Assembly (NCBI RefSeq): GCF_008831285.2
Contig: NC_045143.1
Location: forward strand, 13,603,151-13,667,150
Direction: 5' to 3'
DNA length: 64,000 nucleotides
From: Nymphaea colorata
Lineage: Eukaryota; Streptophyta; Magnoliopsida; Nymphaeales; Nymphaeaceae
The notes below the pieces were generated by a model that saw only the letters and a program-made list of their open reading frames with translations, ran no database searches and was not told the DNA's origin. Each line of letters starts with the position of its first letter. The stretch's first letter is position 1. A program made the translations under genes and the position numbers. This document shows positions 1 to 12,020 of the stretch, piece by piece.

Positions 1-1020
1 CATTTCATGACATGACGTAAAATTAAGATAAACGATTCCCTCATGGAGCCATGCTTTAGAGAATTTACAGAAAAACAAAAGGGGACTTCTGCAATTCAAA
101 TTGCAGTAGCCCCTTTAGAAAAGAAAAGGAAAACCTCAAACTAGGTAAAACTTTTTAACCAAGCAGAGAGAATTAGTTAATGCAGTGTCCTAAGACGTCC
201 CAAATCAGCTTAGCCATCAAGGCCTCTCGAATTAGGACAAATACTTATAAGTTTTTAACTATTATAAAAGGGAACAAAGAAACAACGACAAATCATGCAC
301 TTTTCCACATATAAAAGATGAAACAGAACAAGATTATAAAAATCCACCAAAAAACTTAACAAATTAAAATCTCGAATACTCACAATTCTAGCCGCAGTCC
401 AACGATTTTGAAGGAAAGAACAATATGAATATTTCAAATATGTTTCCCTATTTGAATCGATGCCATCTTTCCTTGAAGGAGAACACCGTTCAAGATCTTC
501 CCTAGAAACATAAGCACGTCAACATAGGCATCATAAGCACGTCATACACGAGCTCATCCTTGCAGTAAAACTCATGAGTTTGGAACTCAACCAGCAGTTT
601 CTCTATCATCTGAAACTAAATACACCAAAAAGAAAGAGGGCACACACCAAAAAATATTGAGCTGGGATCAAAGAGCAAAGAAACTAACTATTTGGGTGGT
701 GGACTGGAGGTTGACGGCGGCTGTGGCAGACCGGCGACGGTGCGGCGATCGTGGTGGTGGCTCAACTCTTTCTCTTTTCAAAGACCAAACAAAAACCCTA
801 ACTAATGCGTCGAAATGTTTTTTGTTCGAAATAGTTCGGTTTGACTTAACAGGCCAAATGGGCCTCAACGGGCCGATTTGTTAACCCAGACCTGGCCTGT
901 TATGATGTCAGGCCGGGCCGGGCACAACGGGTTAAAGCCCGACTCAAAAATTTAAGGCCCGTACCCGGGCCTGCACCAGGCCAGGTACCCGGTGGTGGCC
1001 GAGCTTGACGCCCAGGCCTA
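1..1020 (-). mobile_element. hAT-family element, outer end (partial, runs off window)
   Basis: The sequence ends at 1020 with the complement of TAGGCCTGGGCG, a plant hAT-type terminus, after a GC-rich stretch of repeated GGGCC/CCCGG words (about 840-1020). Inward on the - strand lie a GTTAGGGTTTTT motif and a GAAAAGAGAAAGAG motif. Both also occur in the same order behind the hAT terminus at 60177, so the two ends look like one family in opposite orientations. No transposase reading frame is recognisable here. The possible 8 bp target site is 1021-1028 (ttttgcaa), but the other end is outside the window. Confidence 0.55.
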
Positions 1021-4000
1021 TTTTGCAATCATTTTTGTTCGTTTTTGCAAATGTGATTACCCAAAGGTTCGTAAGCTTTCTTTTTATATTATTGCAAATA
1101 CCTTATCATGCTTGGGATGACTTCAATTGAAGGATGGTCCAAAAGGAATATAGTATCCTTGGTCAAAAGGTGCTTTGGTTGGAGGTCCTTCCATACTATG
1201 AGAGAAGGAAAAATGTACTGAAGCATTTTTTTTTTTGAAAAATCTATTGAAGCATTTCTTTCTATTGATGCATTTAGTGGTGTTAGGCAAACATATTCCA
1301 TTGGTTCTGTGAATATTCCAACAATACAATGTTGGCAATGTTTTGATGAAGTTCACTTTAGAAGTTACTAAGTGATCACTAGTGTGCTCGAAAACAGACA
1401 AATCAACAATGTTAGGGACTTGCTATAAAAAATACTTTTTGTTTTGCTACTATAAACTATGAACACCTTTAGTAATTTGCTGCTGCTAGACATCACTATA
1501 AACAATGAGACATAAAATGCGTTTAGCAGCAAGTGCATGCGTCTCCTTGCTTTGTAAGCAACTTGGTGCTTGGAGTTGACCATTTTAAAGAATGGTTGGG
1601 GGCTGACTAATAGTGACTCGCAAAAGCAACATCAACAATTCCTTAATAATGTAACAAGCATGAAAAATAGCAACTTGCAAATCTCAAATAACTAACTATT
1701 GACTTGCAAAAGCAGAATTAGCAGTTCATCAATGACTATATGCTGACAATTGTGTCCAGATGCGACTATCAAGTTGCAAATACATGTGCACATGCAAGTC
1801 GAAAATGTGCACTTGTAGCTTTGCCAAGTTTTGGTCGTGGCTCCCCCCTCCCCACCCCCTCCTTTTTTTCCGCATGAGTTTTCTAAGTATTAAACCATGT
1901 AGGTTATTCCTTACATGTTATTCAAGATTGTCTTGTCATGAAAATAGTGAAACCTTCTTATCTTTCTTTTATCATTCCCATTTCTCCCATCTTCCATGGC
2001 ATTTCATGAACTTTACTTTTTTATATTGTAAACTACCAATTCACATAAACTGCCAATTCACATATGTACACATGCAGCTTGCAACTCACAACTGCATATC
2101 ATGATTTGTAGACATGCACTTCCAGCTTGCAAAGATGTACTTGGAGCTTTCAATGTACGTTTATTAGATGTTGCAAATGATGAAGTCCATGGGTGAAAGG
2201 TGCCATACATCATATTTGGTATTACTTTATAGGAGATTACTTTAGTAGGAGTGAATGTTAAATGTTCACCAATACAATCAACGATAGACACAACAATTAG
2301 TTACTTCCACTTTCCATTGGCATGTTGTAAATGAAACGTAACTAAAATTGTGGCTTATAAATATAGTTATAAATGCTGGTGTCAGTGGGCAGAGGGCACA
2401 AAAGACATCATTTAAGCGCTTGAAAATGTTGATGAAATGAAAATGGCAAGCAACTTTTATGGTGCAGTAGCTAGCGGAGCAATGGATGCACCTACACTCA
2501 AATAGAAGAGCAACCAACTTGATGCACTTGGAGAAAGAGAATGCACAAACGAAGTGGTGACAAGTTTAATGCAAGCAAGGAACCTCCTATCATTGGTGCG
2601 TAGACTCCATGTGAAAAATTTGAGTTTAATGATGAGAAAATGCATTTAATTTTTACATGTATGCATTATGTGACAAGTTTAATGTTAGGAAGATAGCCAT
2701 GATAAAAATCTAAAAAGGATTGTTATAAGGACTCGTGTATGTTCAAAAGAGAGATTACTTAAGGAGTGCAAAGACAGAAAATCCAAATATGGACATCAAA
2801 ATGTGAACACAATGCGAAGTATGTAATAAAGAGGCTTTTGAGAGATAGTTTTTTTTAGGACATTCATAAGAAAAGTCACCACTCTTAGCCTCTTTTATTA
2901 TTTACCACATGTTGAGATTGCATTGGAAGGTAATGCACACCAGCACCATGGTTTGAAAATTAACGTTTAATGATGGTTTCACTCCAAGCCAAACATGTAA
3001 CTACATAGGCAAGTTGGATGGTGCATGAGCATATGAGTCCTTACACTAGTCAGCCTAAAGAGCCCTTTTAATCAAAGTGAGAGTGCGCTACAAAGAGCAG
3101 CAAAATACATGTTATAGTAAGTTATCCACACTAAATATCGAACATGCGCCATGGATTTGTAGTGACATTAAACTGAATTATGATGGATATGTAACAAATG
3201 ATTGGTCAAATTAGCGTCCTATAGACTATGAGCATTTACATTATATTATTGTATTCGACCCACAAAAAAGATTAACATCCACTAATTACTCTTTACATAG
3301 ATGTGGGCATAAATGCCCATGTCTATATATGCTTGCACATCTATCGGTGTCTTTGCATATGACTAGAGAACAAAAAGTTTGTTTGGTTGTTTTCATGGTT
3401 TACTGAGCAAATGAATGGTGCACTATTAAGTGGTGTTTTGAAATAGAACAATGTGATTATAGGTGTCATAGCCTATGTGTATCCCAATATACATCACCAT
3501 CTTTGATATGATACATATTCCAAAGTGTAATAAAGAATGTAAGGTACAATTCTAACTAAAAATACGAGTTTAAGGAGTGCTTGTTGAAAACAAAAGATGA
3601 ATAGTTTTTCATGTTATTATGGAGAGAAATAAATAGTCAACATCAATCATAGATAACTTATGGTTGCAAATGTTATATGAAGACACAGAGAAAAGGATGT
3701 TAACATATGGAAGAGAATATGTTCATGCTAACATTATTCGAAAAGGGTTGAGATTGTGCATGTGAGCTTTAAGAAGAATTTTTATTTGTGTTTAACAATG
3801 TCTTGTTTTTTATTAGTATGAGTTGTTTGTGGAAAATCTTAGAGGTAATAAACTACTAGTAAATTGTAGATAATTCATCATAATTTCAATGAAGAAGATA
3901 AAGGGCTAGACACATGTACATAAATTCCCACTATTTCAAGTGGGTGAACACTAGAGTTATTGAAGCTATTGAAAGGACACTTGAAGTGATTGCTTATGAG

Positions 4001-5587
4001 GAAGATGTTCATATACAAGGTAGGAGTCTACATCTTGACATACAACATAAAAAGCAATGTACTTCAATATGCATGTAGAATGTTTGCATTTGTTTGTGTT
4101 TTTTTATCAACACACATTGAAGGCATCAGATTACAAGAACATCAAAGAGATACTTAAAACATACATACTATGGTAATGGACAAAAACACTAAGAGAAAGT
4201 TAATGGGCATGTGAGATGTTCCTAGGATCGGTAGTAGCAAAATGCCCCATGCATTGTGGTACTAATTTTTATGCCACTCCTTCATGCTTATTGTTGAACT
4301 TACCTCAAAAAATGAAGAAATGTACAAACTAGACTAGAGGTTTAATGAAAGGTGTTAAAGAGTAATGATGAAATACACATGAGAAACAAAGGTCACCTTG
4401 TTAGCAATAGCTAGGATATACCCAAATCGAATGAGAAAGTTTTTCATGAGTGAGCATCCTATTGAATGACTTGGAGGTAAACATTAATAATATTATCATA
4501 GATCCATTCATACTGGTAGAGATATAAAGAGGAAAGTGTATGCTAATTGTGGGTAAAAAGACAAAAGTCATCTTAAAAAAGTTGCTGAAGACAAAAAGAG
4601 TGAAAAAAGTATGGTAGAGGAAGTCAACTAAACCCATTGAGGTGCAAGATAAGGGAACTTACGTATCTCATAGAGGTGATAGTCTAGTGGAACCATTAAA
4701 CCATACTATAGCCACACTACACATCAATACTTACCTTTGATAGCTTCATTATCATGTATACGCTCCTTATTGACTTGTTTGCATATGTCAGAATGAATAC
4801 ATTTAATTTTACATTCGTAAGAAGCAGCTGTAGTGAAAATGTTGTGACATGCTTCTTCATATAATGTGTGAGCGATAGTTTGCAAATTGCATATGTAGCT
4901 TCCGATGTTCTTGTAATATACAAACAACTATTTGCAATATGCGAACAACATGTACTATGTAAAATGCATGCAATATGAAATTGACAACTTCTACATGCTT
5001 GCTATATGCTTGTGGTGGCCAAATGGCAGTTTTCAATGTGTGAATGATTGTTTGTAAGATGCAAGCAGTAGTGTACCAAGTAAATATAGGAGATTGTGAC
5101 ATACATGTGGTATGAAGACATTTTTTTTGACAAATAATAACTAAGGAGGATATGGAAATGACAGCTAAGGATGATATAATAAATCAGTCTAGCATGGCTC
5201 TTTTAGAACAATCAGTGCAACTCTTGAAAATGACTGTTTTATTGTTAATGTTGAAAATAATCGAGTTAATGTTGTTTTGAAGTTTGTACATATAACTTGG
5301 AAGTTTTTTAATGTTGTTCATTACAAATGTAATATTGTTAGTCCTGTCCCTTTTTATTTCCAAAGAAAATAATGTTGATTAATCACTTATTTATTTAATT
5401 TATCATACACTATTGTTATTTAAGTTTTAGCATAGCATATATGACAAGGGATACTTTATGTTGCAGAGGCACAAAGGGCTCCTTCATCATGCTAACAAAG
5501 AGCTAAGACAGTTAAGGAAATCTATATTTTTAATTGAAAATATAGTGGAATTAATTTCCTACTTGACATAGTTCTTTATTATGATGA
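1021..5587. other. AT-rich intergenic DNA, no gene recognised
   Basis: I see no sustained coding frame. Reading frames are short and closely spaced with stops. There are loose reiterations of TTGCAA/ATGCAAG words around 1750-2150 and 4850-5090. A short coding-like stretch around 3180-3450 on the + strand (reading like YEHLHYIIVFDPQKRLTS) has stops on both sides and matches nothing I can name. It may be a decayed transposon, but no terminal repeats were found. Confidence 0.5.
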
Positions 5588-5900
5588 TGTTAACACCCCC
5601 ACATTTTTTTCAAAAAGACTGTGTTTTGGTTTCACCCAAACAAAATTCCCAGTTATTTGGATTTAAATTTTTAGACCTTAAGCCTAATCCTAGACCCAAA
5701 ACTATTCGATCCAAAATGAATCACTAAACCCATATCCGAACCCAAAACAGAAAATTCAAATTCAAACCCAACTTTAGACATGAGATTCAAATCCAAAATC
5801 CAACTTTAAGATCCAAATTAGATCCAAATCCCAAGTTTAGATCCAAATCGAGAAATTCGAACTCAAATTCCAAAGCCAAGATCCAAACGACAAAATTTAA

Positions 5901-6308
5901 TGCTATTGGGGGCTCATTGACCACGGCCTATAGGAACCAGGCTATCCACTACTTTTACTTCTGTTTACATAGGTTTGTGCATTGATTTACGTTCAATAAT
6001 ACAAGGGGCTTTCATTCGACACGTCTTCATTCATGATCGCTTAGAGCTCCTTTTCCATCAATAGGTATTCCCAACGCGTCGACTACATGGCCTAACATGG
6101 CCTTTCCTGCAGGAACATCCACAATAGAGCCAGTGAGCTACCTCCCCACCAATAGATAGAGACAAATGGGAATAACCAAACCACATCTACGAAATGCCAG
6201 TACCATGCAGAGTTCTCCCTCTTCTGAGTCACCCATATGTCTCAATGACATTTCCTCCCGTTCTTTTCCTATTCTATTAGCATAGTATTAGCATAACATC
6301 TTTTGATC
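5901..6308 (-). pseudogene. Mitochondrial DNA insert (NUMT): fused atp1 and cox3 fragments
   Basis: Read on the - strand, about 6210-6136 encodes the C-terminal end of cytochrome c oxidase subunit 3 ([11 protein letters not shown] then FVSIYWWGG). It is joined directly to 6132-5910, which reads as the middle of ATP synthase alpha ([32 protein letters not shown], then ERKSMHKP and VDSLVPIGRGQ). The atp1 part has stops and frameshifts; three stops sit where the family has Arg or Gln, as expected from C-to-T decay. The right arm of the inverted repeat lacks this block exactly where the left arm has it, so the insert arrived after the arms were present. The portion 6211-6308 belongs to the insert by that comparison but I could not identify it. 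Not expressed as a gene. Confidence 0.85.
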
Positions 6309-6854
6309 ACGCGCATGCCTAGACCTTCCCTTTGTTTTATGTTTCGTTCTTGTGCCAAGATGTGCTTTTGAGCTTAAATCACTTACTAGAATGCATCAGC
6401 AATTGATTGAACCCAATCCAGATTTAAAACAAATCCAGAGTCACTCAAAACGGAGTCGACCACCCATTTGTAACAAAACCATTTTTACATTTTAAATAAA
6501 AAAATGGTTTTACACTTTTTATATAAACAACTTATTATTATTATTATTATTTATTTTGTTTTGCACTACGAGGTCACGCAAGCATGCATGCACCACGTAG
6601 TGCCTGGTGCGTCAAGCTGGGGCCTACGCATTTCTTGGCTAAAACAACCCCCCAAGGGGCAGTTTTGGCCCTGTTGGGTGGGCAATAGCCCTGCCCACAC
6701 CCCAAAGTGATATTTTCAGGGCTAATGGCCAATCTTACTTGGTCACAACCTTTTTTTAAAAAAATTAAAATTAATAAAAAATACTTGAAATTCGCATGAA
6801 AATCTTGTTAAATTAAAAAAAAAACAAATTTTGAGTTTTGGCTCTAAAACTCTC

Positions 6855-6862
6855 TATAAATA
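6855..6862 (+). promoter_or_regulatory. TATA box of left LTR-like arm
   Basis: TATAAATA within CTCTCTATAAATACCCCC. The inverted arm has the mirror copy at 8175-8182, so the motif is conserved between the arms and probably marks the LTR U3/R boundary. Confidence 0.5.
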
Positions 6863-7462
6863 CCCCCAAAATCTTTTCCTTGGGCATGAGATAAGATTTG
6901 AGGAACCTCTAGTGCTTTCTCACTTGAAGATTTAGAGTTTTCCATTAGCCCGTTCTCTTCATTTCTCTTTTCTTCCCTTCTTTTTCTTCTCCAACCTTAG
7001 GAGCAAACTTCTTTAAGTTCCAACTCTGCAAGGGACCATAAAGAGATCTCTTGGAAGAATATCTTCATCATCTTGGAGCTTCACCTAAGGCAACCTTAGA
7101 ATCATATGAAGAAGGCGACCCATTCATAAAGTCATTATTATTAGAGGTATGCATTGAATATCTTAATCCATTTCTTTTCCTTACTTCCTCCGTTCTTCAT
7201 CTCCCCATGGCCATATGAGATAGTTCTCAAATCTCTTCTCAGAATCAAGAGCTATTCTTGAGTGCACCGAGAATGATAAGGAGAAATAAGATTTCATTTT
7301 AAGATTGAAACATGTTTTTCTCTTCCCTTGAATGTTGTTTTGTTTTGAGATATTATTCATGCATAGTTGATTGATTTTCCTATTTATATACGAATGAATG
7401 GTGAAAATGAGTGTTTGGGTTGAGATATGTTGTTTTTTGAGGTTAAGATTTGTCCAACCCAT

Positions 7463-7746
7463 GAAAGCCCTTCACGAATATGTACATGTTAAAATACATC
7501 TTCATATCATTCTCATACTTAGTTTCTTTCTTTATCACTCAATTAAGGACCCCAATAAGTGCTTTCTTACGTTGCTCTTCATTTTATCTATGTATGATTT
7601 TCTTGAAAGCCCTTCACGAATATGTACATGTTAAAATACATCTTCATATCATTCTCATACTTAGTTTCTTTCTTTATCACTCAATTAAGGACCCCAATAA
7701 GTGCTTTCTTACGTTGCTCTTCATTTTATCTATGTATGATTTTCTT
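7463..7746. repeat. Tandem duplication, 142 bp x 2
   Basis: Copy 1 is 7463-7604 and copy 2 is 7605-7746. Both begin GAAAGCCCTTCACGAATATG and end TATGTATGATTTTCTT, and they look identical by eye. The duplication sits in the spacer between the inverted arms and creates overlapping spurious reading frames. Near-identity implies a recent event. Confidence 0.9.
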
Positions 7747-7879
7747 CCCTTCCCAATAGTTAAAGAAATATATTCTCTTATATCAAACAAAACAATTATG
7801 GTTTTATGTTCATGCATAAAAATATTTATAATCATGTTTTTCAAAAGATTTTCGAAAGCAAGAACCCTCTTTAATGAGG

Positions 7880-8886
7880 CCTTGGAGACTTAGCCTATAC
7901 TCTTCCATGAGCCCAAGTTTCTCTCCAGTCAACATAGCTCTTGACTCCGAAGAAGAGATTTGGGAGCTACCTTACATGGCCATGAGGAGATGAAGAAGGG
8001 AGAAGTATAATAACTACATACCTTTAGTATCTTCTCATGGTCTCTTGAAGAGTTGGAACTTGGGAGGAGGAAGAAGAAAAGAAGAGAGGGAAAAGAAAAT
8101 TCTAAATCTTCAAGGAAGAAGTATTAGAAATTCCTTAAGGGTTAGCCCATGCCCAAGAAGGGGGATTGTAGGGGTATTTATAGAGAGTTTTGAAACCAAA
8201 ATTTGAAATTTTTTGAATTTACCAAAATTTTCATGCAAATTTCAAATATTTTTGAATTACTTTTAATTTTTTTTAAGTAGGTTTTGATTAAGTGGGATTG
8301 ACCATTATGCCTGTAAACACCCCTTTGGGGTGTGGGCAGGGCTATTGCCCACCCACAAGTACTAAAACTGGCCCTCAAGGGGTGGTTTTGACAAGCAAAT
8401 GGGGCATACGCAGTGCGCAGGCCCCGGTTCGGGCATTGTGGGAAACAACATGCAGCAGTGCGCGACACGTTGCCGCATGCAGCGATCGGTCTAGCGAGTG
8501 GTTTAAGCTCAAAAATACATTTTTGCACGAAAATGAGACATAAAACAAAGGGAAGGTCAGTGCACATGCGTGTGGCGCTCATAAATTCAAATTTTGTTGT
8601 TTTGATTCAGTTTTAGATTTTGAGTTTAAAATAATCAATTTGGATCAAGATTTGGATTTTGGATCTAATTTGGATTTGAGAGTTGGATTTCGTATTTGAA
8701 TTTCATGTTTAAATTCGAGTCTTGCATTTGGACTCGGACTAGAGATTCGTTTTGGATCGAATAGTCATTCCTTAGTTTTGGCTCTAGGGTTGGGCTTAGA
8801 ATAAAAAAATTTAAATCCAAATAAATGAGAATTTCGTTTGAGTGAAAATAAAATACAGACTTTTGAAAAAATTTGGGGTGATAACA
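7880..8886 (-). repeat. Right arm of large inverted repeat (LTR-like)
   Basis: Reverse-complement partner of 5588-7290. From 8886 leftward it reads TGTTATCACCCCAAATTTTT, then ATTTGGATTTAAATTTTT, a TTTTGGATCC-rich run, ACCTTCCCTTTGTTTTATGT, the CCTGCCCACACCCCAAAG block, the TATA box (complement of TATAAATA, 8175-8182), and a leader ending near ACCTTTAG/GGTATGTAG. It lacks the mitochondrial insert. No matching 5 bp target duplication is seen at 5583-5587 versus 8887-8891, so the pair is probably not one simple insertion. Confidence 0.6.
8175..8182 (-). promoter_or_regulatory. TATA box of right LTR-like arm
   Basis: TATTTATA on the + strand, i.e. TATAAATA on the - strand, in the same context as the left-arm box at 6855-6862. 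Confidence 0.5.
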
Positions 8887-9730
8887 TCTATACACATAAG
8901 ATTCCTGGTTTGGCCTAATTTCTACACGAGCACACTTTAGAAAACATATTTTTCAAATGACTTTCCAAATCAAAGCTTTTTCAAAACCTTATTTCGAAAG
9001 CCCCAGCTTTGTGCATGATTAAGATGTAATCCCAGGACAAAAATCTTAAAACTGAGTGACATTCTAAGGTCTACTAAGACTGGCCTTAGAACTTGCAACA
9101 ATGAAATCACTCAGCCTAAATCCTAGGTTCAACTATCCATGTGATCCCTGTACTTAGTCAATTCAAATTGTAAGTCTTCAAAATCAAGAATATTGAATCT
9201 AGACCCTATGAATTTGGATAGTGAATATTGGATCTGAAATTTTGAATCTTGGATAAATCACATAAACTTGGAGCTCAATTTGAACCTTGGATCTTGACAT
9301 AGAATTTGAATTTTAGATGAACCTCGATGATAAAAGCATTTGATCTTTTGAACTTGGAATGCTGGATCTTTGATTTTGGGTTTAGATCATGATTTGGATC
9401 TGAATCTTAGATTTGGATCTTAATAGTGAATTTGGATCACGTGAATTCAAAACTTAATACTGGACATTAGATCTCAATATTGGACCTCACAAGGCTTAGA
9501 TCTAGGATAGATCTCAACTATGACATTGGATATCTTGAGCTCAAATGATGGATTTTGAATATCGAATATTGAAACTTAATATCGGATTTGGATCAGGATC
9601 TTAGTGTTGGATCCTAGGAATTGAGAATATGAACTTGTGAAAATATGATCCTGAAATCCTAGAAGATACTTGAAATGTGATACTTGATTTGAATACTAGA
9701 TCAAATATCCAAATTTGAATATGATCACAT
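8630..9730. repeat. Degenerate GGATCT / TTGAAT-rich repeat region
   Basis: Short words such as TTGGATCT, TTTGGATC, TTGAATTT and TTGGATTT recur in variable order, most densely at 8630-8760 and 9170-9720. The complement occurs at 5640-5890. This is a diverged simple or satellite-like array, probably part of the same retroelement family as the inverted arms. No coding frame. Confidence 0.5.
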
Positions 9731-11300
9731 CTAGGATTCTAACCCTAGAAACTAAGTCTTGATCATGTACATTCCATTCATATCCATTCTTATAATATAG
9801 GGTAGATCCATGACTGCATGGGTATGCGATGAATAAAGGGGCAAACAATCACTCTTTATGAGCTCTATTGTTTGCAAACCCTAGTTTTATGAGATCCACA
9901 TATATTTTGAGTTAAAACTTTTTCCAAAACTTAGGGCACGTTTGCTTTATTGTACTTAGGATCTAGATGACACTCAATCGCTTAAGATACTTTAGGCCTA
10001 GCCTAGTCCTTGCACTGATCATCTTTGGTAAATGTGCCAAGAATAGTCAGACCTCGTACCGATAACACGAGTCTCATCTCTTTGGACCCTGCAATGATCT
10101 AATGTGAGTAAGTCAATTTTTTTATCTATCATTTATATGTAGAATCCAAAAAATTTTACATGTAAACACAAGACTATACCAAAGTAAAAAACAAAGTATA
10201 TTTCAAACATTGATTTTTCAAAAAAAATCAAAGTCATGTATCACATAGATTTAGAATGCATTAGTCTAGTGAAAGGTTTTGAGGAATAGTGCTTATTAAA
10301 AAACCCCGAATAGTCATCTTAGGTTAAGCTAGGTGCGTGTGTCATGCTTTGTAAAGTTATTTCTTTTCTTTCAGAGAACATTTTTTGTTTATCTATTTTT
10401 CAATCAATCCTAGGTCTAAGATAAACTCAATGCTTGGTTTAGCTACGCCTGATTAGGGCATCATAAATGAGGTTACACTCAATGCCTATGAGCCAAAAAT
10501 TACAAAATTAATGTTTTATGTTTGACATCATTTTACATATTTCTGGATGCCTTTGAGTAGTAAGACACCTAATCCCCTTTGGTTTTGAATGATGCCGGCC
10601 TTTCAATTCCAATATTCCTCCTTTAGTCCATTCACATTAAATGTGACACCTTCCTAATTTTGTCCTCACGATTTGAAAAGAGATTGTCTCGCTTAGGCTA
10701 TAGATCTAAACCTGAATTCATTTCCATCTAAGAGTTTTCAATCGTTTTCAAAGTTTTATACCATATCTATATTGATGACTTTTCATTTTTCAAAACGTTT
10801 GATCACAAGCTAAAACAATTTGTCTTGAAAAGGCATCTATCAAAGCTTTAGGGGTCTTATTCGCTTGCTGTAACATGTTCAAGTTAAGGGGGTTAAACTT
10901 AAGTTTCTGTCCAAAAACCATTTTCAAAATGCTTGTGTAAAAATGGGGCATTTTAAAGTGAAGAATATTTGTAAAATTTACTCTTCTAAGGCCTAGCCAA
11001 GACTCTCCTATAAATATCCTTCCAACGAAAAGGGAAAAAGCATTTAGAACCTCGAGAGAGACATGGTGCTGTTGCATTATTTTAGGGTTTTTTTTGGCAA
11101 CAGTAACATGGTGCTAACATGGTGCTGTTGCATTATTTGCTCGGAACATTGGAGAGGAGCAGCTGCCCTAATCTTGGGGGCAAATACATGTAACGATAAT
11201 ATACTACTACTATTACTAAACACAAATATGTCTAAAATATTCCCATAATTCTCATAATTATTTTACTGTTATTGACACTTTAATAATGTTCCTTTGTCAA
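9731..11300. other. Intergenic DNA without recognised gene
   Basis: No sustained coding frame or recognised domain. A phrase of about 22 bases containing ATGGTGCTGTTGCATTATTT occurs at about 11061 and again at about 11115, a small local duplication. The stretch becomes GC-richer toward 11300, approaching the promoter side of the downstream gene. Confidence 0.4.
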
Positions 11301-11799
11301 ACGTCCCTTTATTATTGAAGAAGGAGAGAGTCGGGTCGGCATTGGAGTGGGGACAGAGAGATGGGGAGGCGGCAGGCAATGAACGGCTGTTGAAATTGAG
11401 CAACAGATGAAATAACAGCTGTTGTTTCCAAATTTGACAGGAGTAAAATCAATCGTTCCAGTCGAATCGCCCGATTTTTCACAATCCGTATGGTCTGCAG
11501 TCGCCCAGGAGAATGAACAAAGGGCTGCCGTGGGTTGAAGGGTACTTCTGGAAGCTTGCTGGTGCGCCGTCTCCACCGACACATTTCCAGGTCACCATGG
11601 TCCCCATCGACGCCCCGTACGGACCCAGTTGGCCCTTACAAAAAGCTGCCAGCTCCTTGCTGCGAAGCTCTGTCTGCTCAGAGAGAGAGTGAGAGAAGTG
11701 AGCAAGTCGAGGTGGAGAATACTGGAAGAAGCGGGCGGGAGCGCTCTCAGTGCCTCGCAACCAGGCCGGACCTCTCGTCAATAATTAAATCCTATTGAA

Positions 11800-12020
11800 C
11801 GATAGACCCTTGGGTTCCGGCCGGTAGAGAAACCGTTTTCCCGCCCCTCAAAAGTAGTGGCTGCGGATTATCGCTCCCTCTGATTCTGAGCTCTTTTCAT
11901 TGCACGGTAAAAGAAAAGAAAAAGTGTCTTTGCCGTTCAGTTTTTTCCTTGGATCTTTCTTTCTCTGCGTTCTTAGGGAAAGCTGCTTCCTGACTTGTCC
12001 GCTAGCAGGTGCTACCGCGG
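11800..12020 (+). other. Candidate 5' untranslated exon of the gar2-like gene
   Basis: A GC-richer stretch that ends at a strong donor, CGCGG|GTGAGT (intron from 12021). It is followed by about 3 kb of T-rich sequence with intron-like composition up to TGCTACAG at 15091-15098, just ahead of the coding start. Other donors nearby are GTAACG (12056) and GTGAGC (12062). A long intron in the 5' leader is common in plant housekeeping genes. The transcription start and the choice of donor are inference; there is no transcript evidence here. Confidence 0.35.

Larger units (their letters stand above)
5588..7290 (+). repeat. Left arm of large inverted repeat (LTR-like)
   Basis: The arm starts TGTTAACACCCCC and contains a run of ATCCAAAT-type words (5700-5890). 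It also has a GC-richer block with AATAGCCCTGCCCACACCCC (about 6690) and a TATA box, TATAAATA, at 6855-6862, followed by a C/T-rich leader-like stretch. The same elements occur in the same order and opposite orientation at 8886-7880. A TG...CA outer boundary plus a TATA box suggests an LTR, and the two arms would then be two LTRs of one family facing each other. The inner edge is diffuse. The arm is longer than its partner mainly because of the mitochondrial insert at about 5901-6308. Confidence 0.6.

Noticed and set aside
7398-7893. Plus-strand frames of 78 and 137 codons
   Set aside because: Produced by the 142 bp tandem duplication; the same Leu/Phe-rich peptide appears in different frames and resembles no family.
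11280-11798. Several overlapping frames on both strands, 87-100 codons
   Set aside because: The region is GC-richer, so chance frames are longer; no domain, and frames overlap on both strands. More likely promoter/leader-side DNA of the downstream gene.
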